A stretch of 51,732 bases of DNA from an uncultured Pirellulaceae bacterium (lineage in GTDB: Bacteria; Planctomycetota; Planctomycetia; Pirellulales; Pirellulaceae): the NCBI GenBank assembly GCA_938036435.1, contig CALHPU010000080.1, forward strand, positions 1 to 51,732, given 5' to 3'. Below, piece after piece: positions 39,564 through 47,360 of this stretch. The notes beneath the pieces were generated by a model. It was not told the origin of the DNA and did no database searches. It was given only the letters and a program-made list of their open reading frames with translations. How positions within the stretch are numbered: the stretch's first letter is position 1; the number at the start of each line of letters is the position of its first letter. A program made the translations under genes and the position numbers.

Positions 39564-39613
39564 AGGAGCTTGAATTGAGCGATGCCGCTAACTTGTCGGT
39601 GGCGAAGGAAGAA

Positions 39614-40633
39614 TTACTCTTCTTCAAACTCTTCTAGTACCGAGTAATTTAGCTCTTCGTCAATTTCGTCCGAGCTCACTTCGCGCATTTCAGCGTCGGA
39701 TCCATTATCGAAGAACAGTTCTTGGCTCGCCTCTTCTTCAGAATTAAATGGAGCAGAATCAACCGAACCCGTAGCCGCGGGAGCTGGATCGACAGTAATT
39801 CCTGACAGATCTGGAATTCCCGTAGAAGTAATATCAAGTTCTGCAGACGCAGTTCCAACTTGTGATGATTCTACAGAAGCATCAATCGACGCCGCAATCG
39901 GTTGAGCGGTAGATCTAGAGATTGGTGCGGCCAAGGCAGGTCCAGCTAAAGCCGGCAGTTGGCCGGGAGAAGGATTGACCGGTGCCGGCACGGATCGAGG
40001 TGAAAATTGAATTGGCGGTACCAGTGAAGTTCTCGCCGCTGATGTCGAAACCCTAGGAGGATTGGTTGCCACTGGGTTATTTTGGGGAGCCGACTGGGTA
40101 AAGATCGACCTGCGTCTGGTTGCGACCTGACCTTCAGTCGCTCGTGTGACGCTCGTTGGAGAATTACTGGGAATCAAGTAGCGACGTTGAAAGGTGCGTC
40201 CGGAACGGGGATCGTAATAGGTCACCACTCGAACTGTTGTGCCGCCTGTTGGCTGGGCTGCTGGATTGGTGATGGGTGCTGGAGCACTCAAAACGGGCTC
40301 TCTTACAAGTTGTCGCTGCGGAACCGACACACGCTGCTCCGGTCGCAATTGCGAATAGGGTGTGAGCCGCTGAGGTGCTGCGCTTCGTTGAGGGGCTGAA
40401 GGCTCGATACGCACCTGAGGTTGTACATACCTTGGCTGATTTGTGACCCTTGGTTGAAAACGAACGTCCGGCCGCGGAGCGGTGTAAGGCTGAGGCTGCG
40501 GTTGGGGATACGCTGGCGAACTTATGGCGTCACGTAAATTGCTTCTAAACCGTTGAAGAATCTGCGCCTCCGCGGAATCGAGTGTTGAAATAAACGCAAC
40601 GGCGGCCATCGCTAAACCAGCGAACTTTTTCAT
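39614..40633 (-). CDS. Secreted Pro/Gln-rich protein of unknown function
   Basis: 339 aa. A signal peptide (MKKFAGLAMAAVAFISTLDSAEA) is followed by a region rich in Pro, Gln, Arg and Thr without a recognisable domain: QPQPQPYTAPRPDV, PRYVQPQVRIEP, and a possible short folded piece TVRVVTYYDPRSGRTFQRRYLIP, which recalls a conserved planctomycete segment. The C-terminal third is Ala/Ser-rich and ends in an acidic tail (NSEEEASQELFFDNGSDAE and onward). It is probably an exported, largely disordered, perhaps wall- or matrix-associated protein. It has a single-gene unit with no clear terminator beside repeat B. Confidence 0.7.
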   Translation of the reverse strand: MKKFAGLAMAAVAFISTLDSAEAQILQRFRSNLRDAISSPAYPQPQPQPYTAPRPDVRFQPRVTNQPRYVQPQVRIEPSAPQRSAAPQRLTPYSQLRPEQRVSVPQRQLVREPVLSAPAPITNPAAQPTGGTTVRVVTYYDPRSGRTFQRRYLIPSNSPTSVTRATEGQVATRRRSIFTQSAPQNNPVATNPPRVSTSAARTSLVPPIQFSPRSVPAPVNPSPGQLPALAGPALAAPISRSTAQPIAASIDASVESSQVGTASAELDITSTGIPDLSGITVDPAPAATGSVDSAPFNSEEEASQELFFDNGSDAEMREVSSDEIDEELNYSVLEEFEEE

Positions 40634-40920
40634 CTGTGCTCTCCAAGCAAACTTCTATCTTCAAGGGATGGTTGGGAGGGTGAAATGATCACCCCTCCTA
40701 TACCCCAGCGATTATCGCATTAAAAACGTGAAATTGAACCCAATATTTTGTTAGCCTCCAATTTTTTTCGATCACAAGTAGCAGGGACGCACACATAGCC
40801 CAATTTGCGCAGTTCCATATCGAATCATGGGTCACGTCGGTTGCGAAGTGACACTTCGTCGCTCAGACTATTTGCAGCACATTGCCGTATCGAGTTGCTC
40901 GCCACCATCGACAGGATTTC

Positions 40921-42729
40921 ATGCTTAAGCTCAAACTCATCGTTCTCATCCTTTTCGTCTGCAACTGCTCACAATTGTGCGCTCAGAAGTCGCCCGAGGG
41001 CCCTTACCCCACTGACCCTGCTTCGGTGAAACAAGAGAACGTTCCCGAAGGAAAACTGCTTCGTGGCACGTTTTCTGCCAGTAAGATTTTCCCCGGTACA
41101 AAGCGCGAATATGCCATCTATGTGCCTCACCAATACAAACGCTCGCGCCCCGCGTGCTTGATGGTTGTCCAAGACGGACTGAAATTCATCAAAGAGAAAG
41201 GCGATTGGAAGATGCCTATCGTGTTCGATAATTTGATCCACCGCGGTGAGATGCCCGTGACGATCGGGCTGTTTGTTGAACCCGGCGTCGTTCCAGCCTC
41301 AAATGATAATGCTCTAGCCAGATATAACAGAAGCTTTGAATACGACGCGGTGGATGATCGCTATGTAAGATTCTTGCTCAACGAGATGTTGCCGATGGTT
41401 GAAAAGGATTATCGCATCAGCAAACTACCGGACGACCGAGCAATCTGCGGATCCAGTTCCGGAGGTATTGCTGCGTTCAATGTTGCTTGGCAACGCCCCG
41501 ACAAATTTCGACGCGTGTTCACTACGGTGGGTACTTACATAGGACTGCGGGGGGCTCACGAGATGGCGACCTTGGTTCGAAAGTCAGAACCTAAACCGTT
41601 GCGAGTGTTTCTTCAGGACGGAAGCAACGACCTGAACATCTATTGCGGTGACTGGTGGATTGCCAATCAAGGAATGCTTTCGGCATTGAATTTCAGTGGG
41701 TACGAGGTGAATCACATTTGGGGCGAGGGAGGCCACAATGGAAAGCATGGTGGCGCGATTCTTCCCGACGCAATGCGGTGGCTGTGGAAGGATTGGCCGA
41801 AAGCAGTTGAAACCCACATCCAAGATAGTCGCAGTCGTGCCAGCGAGATGCTGATCGACGGCCAAGGTTGGGAATTGGTCAGTAAGGACAAACAGTTCCT
41901 GGGGGCAGTGGCAAGTGACAACAGCGGAAACGTTTTCTTCTCCGATCGCCTTGCAGGAACAATTTACAAATTGGACGCAGACGGAAATGAAACTCAATTC
42001 TGGCCGTCCAACGAAAGTGATGCATCAAGTGACTCCAACAATGGACGCGAACCTGTCAAAATTAACGGCATCGCGGTTGGCCCCAGCGGGCAAGTGTACG
42101 CGAGTCTGTTCGCTCAAGGAAAAGTGATCGAACTAAATGCTGATGGCAAGGTGGTGGCGACCCTCAAGAGTGAAATTAAACCAAGCGGTATCGTGGCAGC
42201 ACATGATGGTACCGTCTACTTTACCGACGTGAAGTCTCGCTCGGTCTGGATGAAATCCTCCGATGGAGAATGCGAGATCGCCGGCACAGGCTTTTCCGGT
42301 GCAACGGGCATTGCTCTTAGCGCAGACCAGTCACTGGTATTGGTCTCGGATTTCGCCGGCCGCTACATATGGTCGAGCCAACGGGCCGATGACGGTAGGC
42401 TTTGCCATATCCAGCCCTACTTCCATATTCACAGCCCAAGCGCGTCGATCGACGTTCGACCACGCAGTGAGGGGATGTGCATGGCGAAGTCAGGTTGGCT
42501 TCTGGTCGCCACTGGTTTGGGAATTCAGGTGTGCGATCAACCCGGGCGTGTGAATTTCATTATCGCGTCACCAAAAAGCGGGCGCTATCCAACAGATATC
42601 GCCTTCGGTTGTCCTGACGGGCAGACGCTGTTTGCTGTTTGTGGCGGGCGCATGTTCAAGCGAAAATTGAAACTGATTGGCGCACAGCCTTGGGACACTC
42701 CCGTCAAGCCGCCCAAACCACGCTTATAA
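40921..42729 (+). CDS. Secreted esterase fused to an SMP-30/gluconolactonase-like propeller
   Basis: 602 aa from ATG 40921, five bases after AGGA; an upstream TTG frame to 40882 is not needed. A signal peptide (LKLIVLILFVCNCSQLCAQ) comes first. Residues about 30-310 are a putative esterase like ferric-enterobactin esterases: REYAIYVPHQYK, CLMVVQDGL, a nucleophile elbow CGSSSGG, FLQDGSNDLNIYCGDWW with the acid, and EGGHNGKHGGAILPDAMRWLW with the His. The rest (about 330-590) is a beta-propeller: GNVFFSDRLAGTIYKLD, INGIAVGPSGQVYAS, GTVYFTDVKSRSVW, ATGIALSADQSLVLVSD, the SMP-30/lactonase pattern. It likely cleaves a carbohydrate ester; the substrate is unknown. It is convergent with the export gene. 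Confidence 0.87.
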   Translation: MLKLKLIVLILFVCNCSQLCAQKSPEGPYPTDPASVKQENVPEGKLLRGTFSASKIFPGTKREYAIYVPHQYKRSRPACLMVVQDGLKFIKEKGDWKMPIVFDNLIHRGEMPVTIGLFVEPGVVPASNDNALARYNRSFEYDAVDDRYVRFLLNEMLPMVEKDYRISKLPDDRAICGSSSGGIAAFNVAWQRPDKFRRVFTTVGTYIGLRGAHEMATLVRKSEPKPLRVFLQDGSNDLNIYCGDWWIANQGMLSALNFSGYEVNHIWGEGGHNGKHGGAILPDAMRWLWKDWPKAVETHIQDSRSRASEMLIDGQGWELVSKDKQFLGAVASDNSGNVFFSDRLAGTIYKLDADGNETQFWPSNESDASSDSNNGREPVKINGIAVGPSGQVYASLFAQGKVIELNADGKVVATLKSEIKPSGIVAAHDGTVYFTDVKSRSVWMKSSDGECEIAGTGFSGATGIALSADQSLVLVSDFAGRYIWSSQRADDGRLCHIQPYFHIHSPSASIDVRPRSEGMCMAKSGWLLVATGLGIQVCDQPGRVNFIIASPKSGRYPTDIAFGCPDGQTLFAVCGGRMFKRKLKLIGAQPWDTPVKPPKPRL

Positions 42730-42743
42730 GGCAGTTTGGTGAG

Positions 42744-44003
42744 CTACCTTCCGATCAGCTGGCGAAGTCCAGCGACACCTAAAGTTTGCAGTCCAATGTT
42801 GCGGATCTGTTCGGCGGGCGAATAACGCAGCATCAACACGTCGCCCGGTTGCACTTGTATACGTTCGGCGGGATTGGAAATGGCGCGATTAAGGTCTACC
42901 CCAATTGTAAATTGCGTTCCGTCAGGCCTCCGCCGAATGACCAGCAATTCTGTGCCTGTTGTGTTTTGCGGTCCGTTGGAAGTCAGCGATCCGCCAGCAA
43001 TCGAAACGGCCTCCACAACGTCCAATCCTCTGTCGCGCGGAATAGGGAATTCGCCGCCACGAAGTAATCCGCTGGTGTAAAAAACTTCTGTATCTCTCGG
43101 CTCGACCACGACAACATCGCCCTGATTCAGCCGAATGTCGCTACCAGAAATCGAACGAGGAAAACCGGTCGTTTGTCGAGTCGGCACGGTGCGTCTTGTC
43201 GATCGATAGCCGTCGCTTGCGGAACCCGTTCTCGGGAACGGTGATTGTCCACTGCGCGGAAAAGCCCGGTTCGGTGGATCTGAAAGGATGCGAACGTCAG
43301 ACCGTGCATTAACTCCCGGGAGTCCTCCAGTGCGCGACAGGGCATTCAACAGATCATTGTCTCCAGCGGGCAATTGAAGACGTTCGGCCCGCTGGCTGTC
43401 GTCGCTGCGGCTATTGACGGAGCGATTAGACAAATTTTGACGGCCAATAAATCGTGAGGCTGATGCTGAATCATCGCCGCGCAACACGTACACGCTAACG
43501 GTTCTCTTTCGCATTAACGAGACCAGAATTCTACTCTCTGGTTTGAGGATTGGCCTAACGCCATCGAGAAAACGCTGCCTAATACGCGCCTCGGCTTGGC
43601 TGATTGTCAGACCTCTGACCATGATCTGATTCACCAGCGGTAGAGAAATAGATCCGTCTGCTTGAACTACAACGGGAAATCCGAGACTTGGCGGCAGATC
43701 GCTGTCGGCAGCCGGATAGTGAACCGGAGGCGCCTGATCAAACTCTCCTAAGACTCCGTCAATGAAGATTCCCAGCACGTCGCCGTTGTCCAAATAGTAT
43801 TCCTTGGTGGGAGTTAGTCGCAATTGAGACGCATCAACGGGCTCAGTTTGAGGCCGGTAAACGAACTCATGAGGAAGTTCACTTGCCGGGACAGCGTTAA
43901 CAGGAGCGCGGAGTATCTGCGCGACAGCTGATGGCTTATCCGCACCAACAAGAAAAATCATACCCACAATTAAAGGGAAACGATACCAATCTGTCGAACT
44001 CAT
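42744..44003 (-). CDS. Polysaccharide export protein (Wza-like) with SLBB domain
   Basis: 419 aa from ATG 44003 with AAAGGAAAG upstream. A signal region (FPLIVGMIFLVGADKPSAVA) is followed by the poly-export domain: EYYLDNGDVLGIFIDG, then PVVVQADGSISLPLVNQIMV and LTISQAEARIRQRFLDG, the typical outer-membrane polysaccharide exporter pattern. An SLBB-like part follows, with an unusual Arg/Ser-rich insertion near residues 180-290 (RGDDSASASRFIGRQNLSNR and onward). The C-terminal part has FYTSGLLRGGEFPIPRDRGLDVVEAVSIAGG and VQPGDVLMLRYSPAEQ. It should form part of an outer-membrane exit channel for a polysaccharide. No chain-length kinase or glycosyltransferase gene is adjacent. Confidence 0.9.
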   Translation of the reverse strand: MSSTDWYRFPLIVGMIFLVGADKPSAVAQILRAPVNAVPASELPHEFVYRPQTEPVDASQLRLTPTKEYYLDNGDVLGIFIDGVLGEFDQAPPVHYPAADSDLPPSLGFPVVVQADGSISLPLVNQIMVRGLTISQAEARIRQRFLDGVRPILKPESRILVSLMRKRTVSVYVLRGDDSASASRFIGRQNLSNRSVNSRSDDSQRAERLQLPAGDNDLLNALSRTGGLPGVNARSDVRILSDPPNRAFPRSGQSPFPRTGSASDGYRSTRRTVPTRQTTGFPRSISGSDIRLNQGDVVVVEPRDTEVFYTSGLLRGGEFPIPRDRGLDVVEAVSIAGGSLTSNGPQNTTGTELLVIRRRPDGTQFTIGVDLNRAISNPAERIQVQPGDVLMLRYSPAEQIRNIGLQTLGVAGLRQLIGR

Positions 44004-44229
44004 ACTTTCCTTTACTTCAACGCACAGCGGACATTGGTCAGCGTGAAACAACAATAGCGATTATTGACAACACTTCTCCCCAAGTCTAACCGAAACCCCA
44101 ACACCAAGAATGTCAACAGGTGACTGTCGGGGCAAGATCGATAGCCTGAACTCTCGTCCACTTGGACACTCGGCCCGAGCTGGCACATTCAGCAACGATA
44201 ACGTTTCCCTCTTGATCAAACACGCATCG

Positions 44230-44360
44230 AGCGGATATTTGCGAGGATTTGCGGATCCCTCGCTTGCGCGTCAGGCTTTTATTGAAACGTTTCGCGATTT
44301 CAGATTAACGTGCGCTTTATCACGCAAAGCGCGAAATCCGAACAAATGTGCAACTTCAGA
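44230..44360 (+). repeat. Dispersed repeat, family 2, first copy
   Basis: A stretch of about 130 bp that matches 46263-46393 in inverted orientation at roughly 80 percent by eye. Shared blocks include CCCTCGCTTGCG, ATTGAAACG, TTCGCGATTTCA and AAATGTGCAACT. It lies in the 432-bp gap 44004-44435. An open frame at 44110-44439 crosses it but looks non-coding. Confidence 0.65.
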
Positions 44361-44435
44361 AAAGTCCGTGCGGCAGACGGCCAAACGGATTCAGCGAAGG
44401 AAACAACCCAAAGCCAAGTCACCGCTTGAGCCATT

Positions 44436-44810
44436 CTAGCTTTGGCTGAGCGTCTCTTTGACTTGAGCGATCAACTGGTCAAAAACGTCTGTAGGAATCT
44501 CCAGATTGTTGGCCAGCGCCTGCAGCACTCGTATTTCCTCCTCGGTGAGTTCTCCGTCGGCCATCGCAACTTGGAGGAGAGCCAGCATTGTATCTGAGGG
44601 ATCACTTTTGAGAATTTTGAACTGGTCTTCGCAAAAGGTCGGATCGATCTTGGCACGGTCCATCATCGCTTCAACCGACGCGCGGCCAACGCCGACTTCC
44701 TTAATCAATTTTTTTACCAGAATCATTTCTGATTCGCTCGCCGAACCGTCTGCGTTAGCGACGCAACATGCTGCTCGAAGGAGATCGATTCGTTGTGCAG
44801 GTGTCATCAT
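44436..44810 (-). CDS. TerB-like tellurite-resistance family protein
   Basis: 124 aa, all-helical, cytoplasmic, no signal. The paired acidic helices typical of TerB-like domains are present: LRAACCVANADGSASESEMILVKKLI and LLQVAMADGELTEEEIRVLQALANNL, each with an A-D-G-x-x-x-x-x-E pattern that binds divalent metal in relatives. The family includes tellurite-resistance TerB and many proteins of unknown role. No other ter gene is near, so a role in tellurite resistance should not be assumed. It starts at ATG 44810 or 44807 with a weak AGAAAG upstream. Confidence 0.85.
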   Translation of the reverse strand: MMTPAQRIDLLRAACCVANADGSASESEMILVKKLIKEVGVGRASVEAMMDRAKIDPTFCEDQFKILKSDPSDTMLALLQVAMADGELTEEEIRVLQALANNLEIPTDVFDQLIAQVKETLSQS

Positions 44811-44908
44811 GAGTACTTTCTTCTAGCGGACTTTCCAAGCCTTTGGCTGTCAGTTTACTGCAACCTAAGAGCTCTGGTCAACCTTGGCGGCTTTGACGTT
44901 CGCCAACG

Positions 44909-44948
44909 AAAAGACGGCTGCCCAACTGGAGTCAGGCAGCCGTCTTTT
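44909..44948 (-). terminator. Rho-independent terminator of the protease gene
   Basis: A 14-bp perfect stem, AAAAGACGGCTGCC (44909-44922) against GGCAGCCGTCTTTT (44935-44948), with a 12-nt loop. It is 30 nt past the protease stop. A and T runs flank both sides, so it could act in both directions. Confidence 0.85.
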
Positions 44949-44977
44949 CACAACGTCCGGCGGAGAATTGTAAGCGT

Positions 44978-45751
44978 TTAGTAGTTCTTTGTCGTAGTGC
45001 CCTCAACCTTGTTTAACTTCGCCATCAGCGACTGTATGGGACCAACATTACTTGCCCGTGCAGGCCATGTTGTGCGAATGTGTTGGTTTCCATCTTTACT
45101 TTTCAGACCACTGTTCCACCAGAACCACCCGCCAGAAATGATTCCCACAACCTCTTTTTTCTCGTTAAAAACCGGGCCTCCTGAATCACCCGGCAACAAA
45201 GGCACGTCGGCAAAAATCTTTTCTAGCGAGGAAGGAGAAGACGCTGTTGCGGAAAAGTGTCGGATGCAGCAATCCAATTTTGACCCACCGCCAAGGCCAG
45301 CGAACTCAAGCTTGTCTCCGCTCTTTATCGGATCAGTTGCCATTGCAACAGGCTCAATACCCTCGGGGACCCAAACCCATACCAAAGCTACGTCCTTATG
45401 TTCGTCGTACTGTACAACGCGGCAACCTTTGGCGCCAGTTTTCTGACCGCGAAACTTGACTTTGATTTTTGGTTCGACGGCGTCGACGTCATCTTGCACT
45501 ACATGCCAAGCTGTCAACACATAGCCCTCGTAACCTTTGGCAATCTTTTTGTCTTCGTTGATTGAAATCAAGACTCCAGTCCCTGAGCCACCACCTGAGT
45601 GGATTTCGACAATCGCAGAATGATGGGAGTCATACTCAGTCCACTCCCAAAGCCCCGAGCCTTTTCCGACCTGAGCGGACGCTGAAGAGGACATCGAAAG
45701 GAAGCACAAAAGAAATAGTGCTGTGGATGTCGAGAACGCGAAACGTGTCAT
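44978..45751 (-). CDS. Secreted trypsin-like serine protease
   Basis: 257 aa from ATG 45751, chosen for the strong AGGAGG seven bases upstream; the frame is open to 45775. The signal peptide is STALFLLCFLSMSSSASA. The chymotrypsin-type fold shows GYVLTAWHVVQDD (catalytic His), EHKDVALVWV (catalytic Asp), and LLPGDSGGPVFNEKKEVVGIISGG (catalytic Ser in G-D-S-G-G-P). There is no PDZ domain, unlike DegP/HtrA proteases. The pair of Cys in KLDCCIRHF is unusual. It should cleave proteins outside the cytoplasm; the target is unknown. The gene has its own terminator and forms a single-gene unit. Confidence 0.92.
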   Translation of the reverse strand: MTRFAFSTSTALFLLCFLSMSSSASAQVGKGSGLWEWTEYDSHHSAIVEIHSGGGSGTGVLISINEDKKIAKGYEGYVLTAWHVVQDDVDAVEPKIKVKFRGQKTGAKGCRVVQYDEHKDVALVWVWVPEGIEPVAMATDPIKSGDKLEFAGLGGGSKLDCCIRHFSATASSPSSLEKIFADVPLLPGDSGGPVFNEKKEVVGIISGGWFWWNSGLKSKDGNQHIRTTWPARASNVGPIQSLMAKLNKVEGTTTKNY

Positions 45752-46262
45752 AATCTGCCTCCTACAGACGAACATGTCCCGCGACGTTTCAATACTTATG
45801 CCAATAGATTGAAAGGGCGAGTCTGCTCGCCTAGATAAAGATGGTTATCCAGTTGATTCGTGTGTGTGTGGAATTAGTGGTGAGACGGCAGATCTCTTTG
45901 CCGATATCTTCTGATCGACCTTAATCCAGAAGATCGATCAGCTTTTTGATGCGATGGTAGACAGTTAAAGCCAATTTAGATACGTCGAAAAGCCTAACCG
46001 TTACGATCAGTAACGTGAAACGAGTTAATCGCGGACTAAACGCCGCAAAGCTCAATTCGCAATATTCCACGAGTAGTCATCGATAAGATCTCCTTAGGAC
46101 TAGCACGGAGTGCAGGCACTTTTTTGGTAAGAAAGGCTTATCCATCAAGAAGTTTAAGGAGACTGAAACACGCACCAGTTAGGAGACTGCGCAGGTGACA
46201 TACCTAAGGACGTTTCGAAACGAAGTCTTGATCGCTGCACTTCTATTGTCCCGACGCGCAAG
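45752..46262. other. Intergenic region, no gene seen
   Basis: About 510 bp of the 736-bp gap upstream of the protease gene; it must contain the protease promoter, which I cannot identify. A short GT repeat lies near 45861. The remainder of the gap is repeat family 2 and the SDR gene's downstream region. Confidence 0.4.
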
Positions 46263-46393
46263 TTTTGGAGTTGCACATTTGAGAGCAAATTTCACATTCT
46301 ATTCGATAAAACGCAAGTAAATTTGAAATCGCGAAGCGTTTCAATACAAGCGAGACTCGCAAGCGAGGGATGCCGAAATCCTCGAAAATATCT
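46263..46393 (-). repeat. Dispersed repeat, family 2, second copy
   Basis: The inverted counterpart of 44230-44360. Reverse-complemented, it reads CCCTCGCTTGCG, then ATTGAAACG, then TTCGCGATTTCA and AAATGTGCAACT, with small insertions relative to the first copy. A 75-codon frame (46243-46470) covers it but differs in frame from the frame open in the first copy, which argues against both encoding the same protein. Confidence 0.65.
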
Positions 46394-46487
46394 ACTCCCC
46401 TCCGCGTCGAGGCTTGTATTTGTGCAACTTTAAAAAGCGCAAGCGAGTGGATACTTCCGATGATTTCCATGATGAATACAAAACGAC

Positions 46488-47333
46488 CTACTCTTGCCAG
46501 TGACGGAAACCGCCATTAACTGGGATGATCTGCCCAGAGACAAAATCAGATTGATCACTGCACAAAAAAAGGGCCGCTCCGGCAACGTCTTTTGGATTAC
46601 CCCATCGATTCATCAACGATTCAGATTTAGCACGGTTGTCCCAGTAAGGCGTCGTTGATGCACCCCACTTGGTCTGAATCCAACCCGGTGCGATACAGTT
46701 GACTCGCACAAACGGCGCCAACGAGTGAGCCAAACTTTTGGTCATCGCCATGATGGCTCCCTTTGTCGTGGAGAACAATTCTCCACTCTCGCCAGCCATG
46801 CCTTGCCACGCCTGATCCCAACCAATCGTTACGATCGATGGCTTAATCTTCGTTCGCGCGGGGGATTCTTTATCTTCGACGCGACTCTGTTCGATTAACC
46901 GCTTACCAACATTGCGAGAGAGTAACAGGGTCGCGGCAACGTCGGTCTTCCAAAGGTACTCAAGCTTCGCTTGCAAGGGTTGGTCTTTCCATGTGCCGGT
47001 CAGCACATCCCCGCCCGCGTTGTTGATCCATCCCGTCACACGCTCCTCAAATCCGAAGGCGCGTTCAACAAAGCCATCCAAAGAGGTCAGCTCCGCAAAG
47101 TCGGCAAACGCAAAATACGCTTTGCGGCCTAACTGTTCAATTTCAGCGGCAGTTGCTTCAAGATCAGGCGACTGCTTGCGACCATGAAGCACTACGTTGG
47201 CACCCGCCGCCGCCAACGTGACCGCAATCGATCTTCCGATGCCGGTGGACGATCCCGTAACGACAAACAGATTACCTGCGAGCGATTGAGAAATGTGGGC
47301 CGAAGCGTTGGTAGAGGACATAAGGGATTGCAT
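46488..47333 (-). CDS. Short-chain dehydrogenase-like protein with altered active site
   Basis: 281 aa. The Rossmann fold is clear: NLFVVTGSSTGIGRSIAVTL (T-G-x-x-x-G-I-G cofactor loop), VVLHGRK after strand 2 (suggesting NADP), WINNAGGDVLTG (N-N-A-G), and RVNCIAPGWIQTKWG. At the active site the usual Y-x-x-x-K is FSTTKGA, so the catalytic Tyr is Phe while Lys remains, and the preceding Ser position in IVTIGWDQ is Gly or Trp. Normal oxidoreductase chemistry is therefore unlikely; it could be a binding or regulatory member. It is 27 nt after the PQQ-propeller gene, probably in one transcript. Confidence 0.88.
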   Translation of the reverse strand: MQSLMSSTNASAHISQSLAGNLFVVTGSSTGIGRSIAVTLAAAGANVVLHGRKQSPDLEATAAEIEQLGRKAYFAFADFAELTSLDGFVERAFGFEERVTGWINNAGGDVLTGTWKDQPLQAKLEYLWKTDVAATLLLSRNVGKRLIEQSRVEDKESPARTKIKPSIVTIGWDQAWQGMAGESGELFSTTKGAIMAMTKSLAHSLAPFVRVNCIAPGWIQTKWGASTTPYWDNRAKSESLMNRWGNPKDVAGAALFLCSDQSDFVSGQIIPVNGGFRHWQE

Positions 47334-47360
47334 CCGAGAGCATTCGCGGAAACTTTAGTG

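Noticed and set aside
44110..44439. Open frame of 109 codons on the plus strand
   Set aside because: It crosses repeat family 2, has no ribosome binding site, shows Arg/Ser/Lys-rich composition typical of shadow frames, and the other repeat copy is open in a different frame.
46243..46470. Open frame of 75 codons on the minus strand
   Set aside because: It covers the second copy of repeat family 2 and is not matched in frame by the first copy, so it is probably not a gene.
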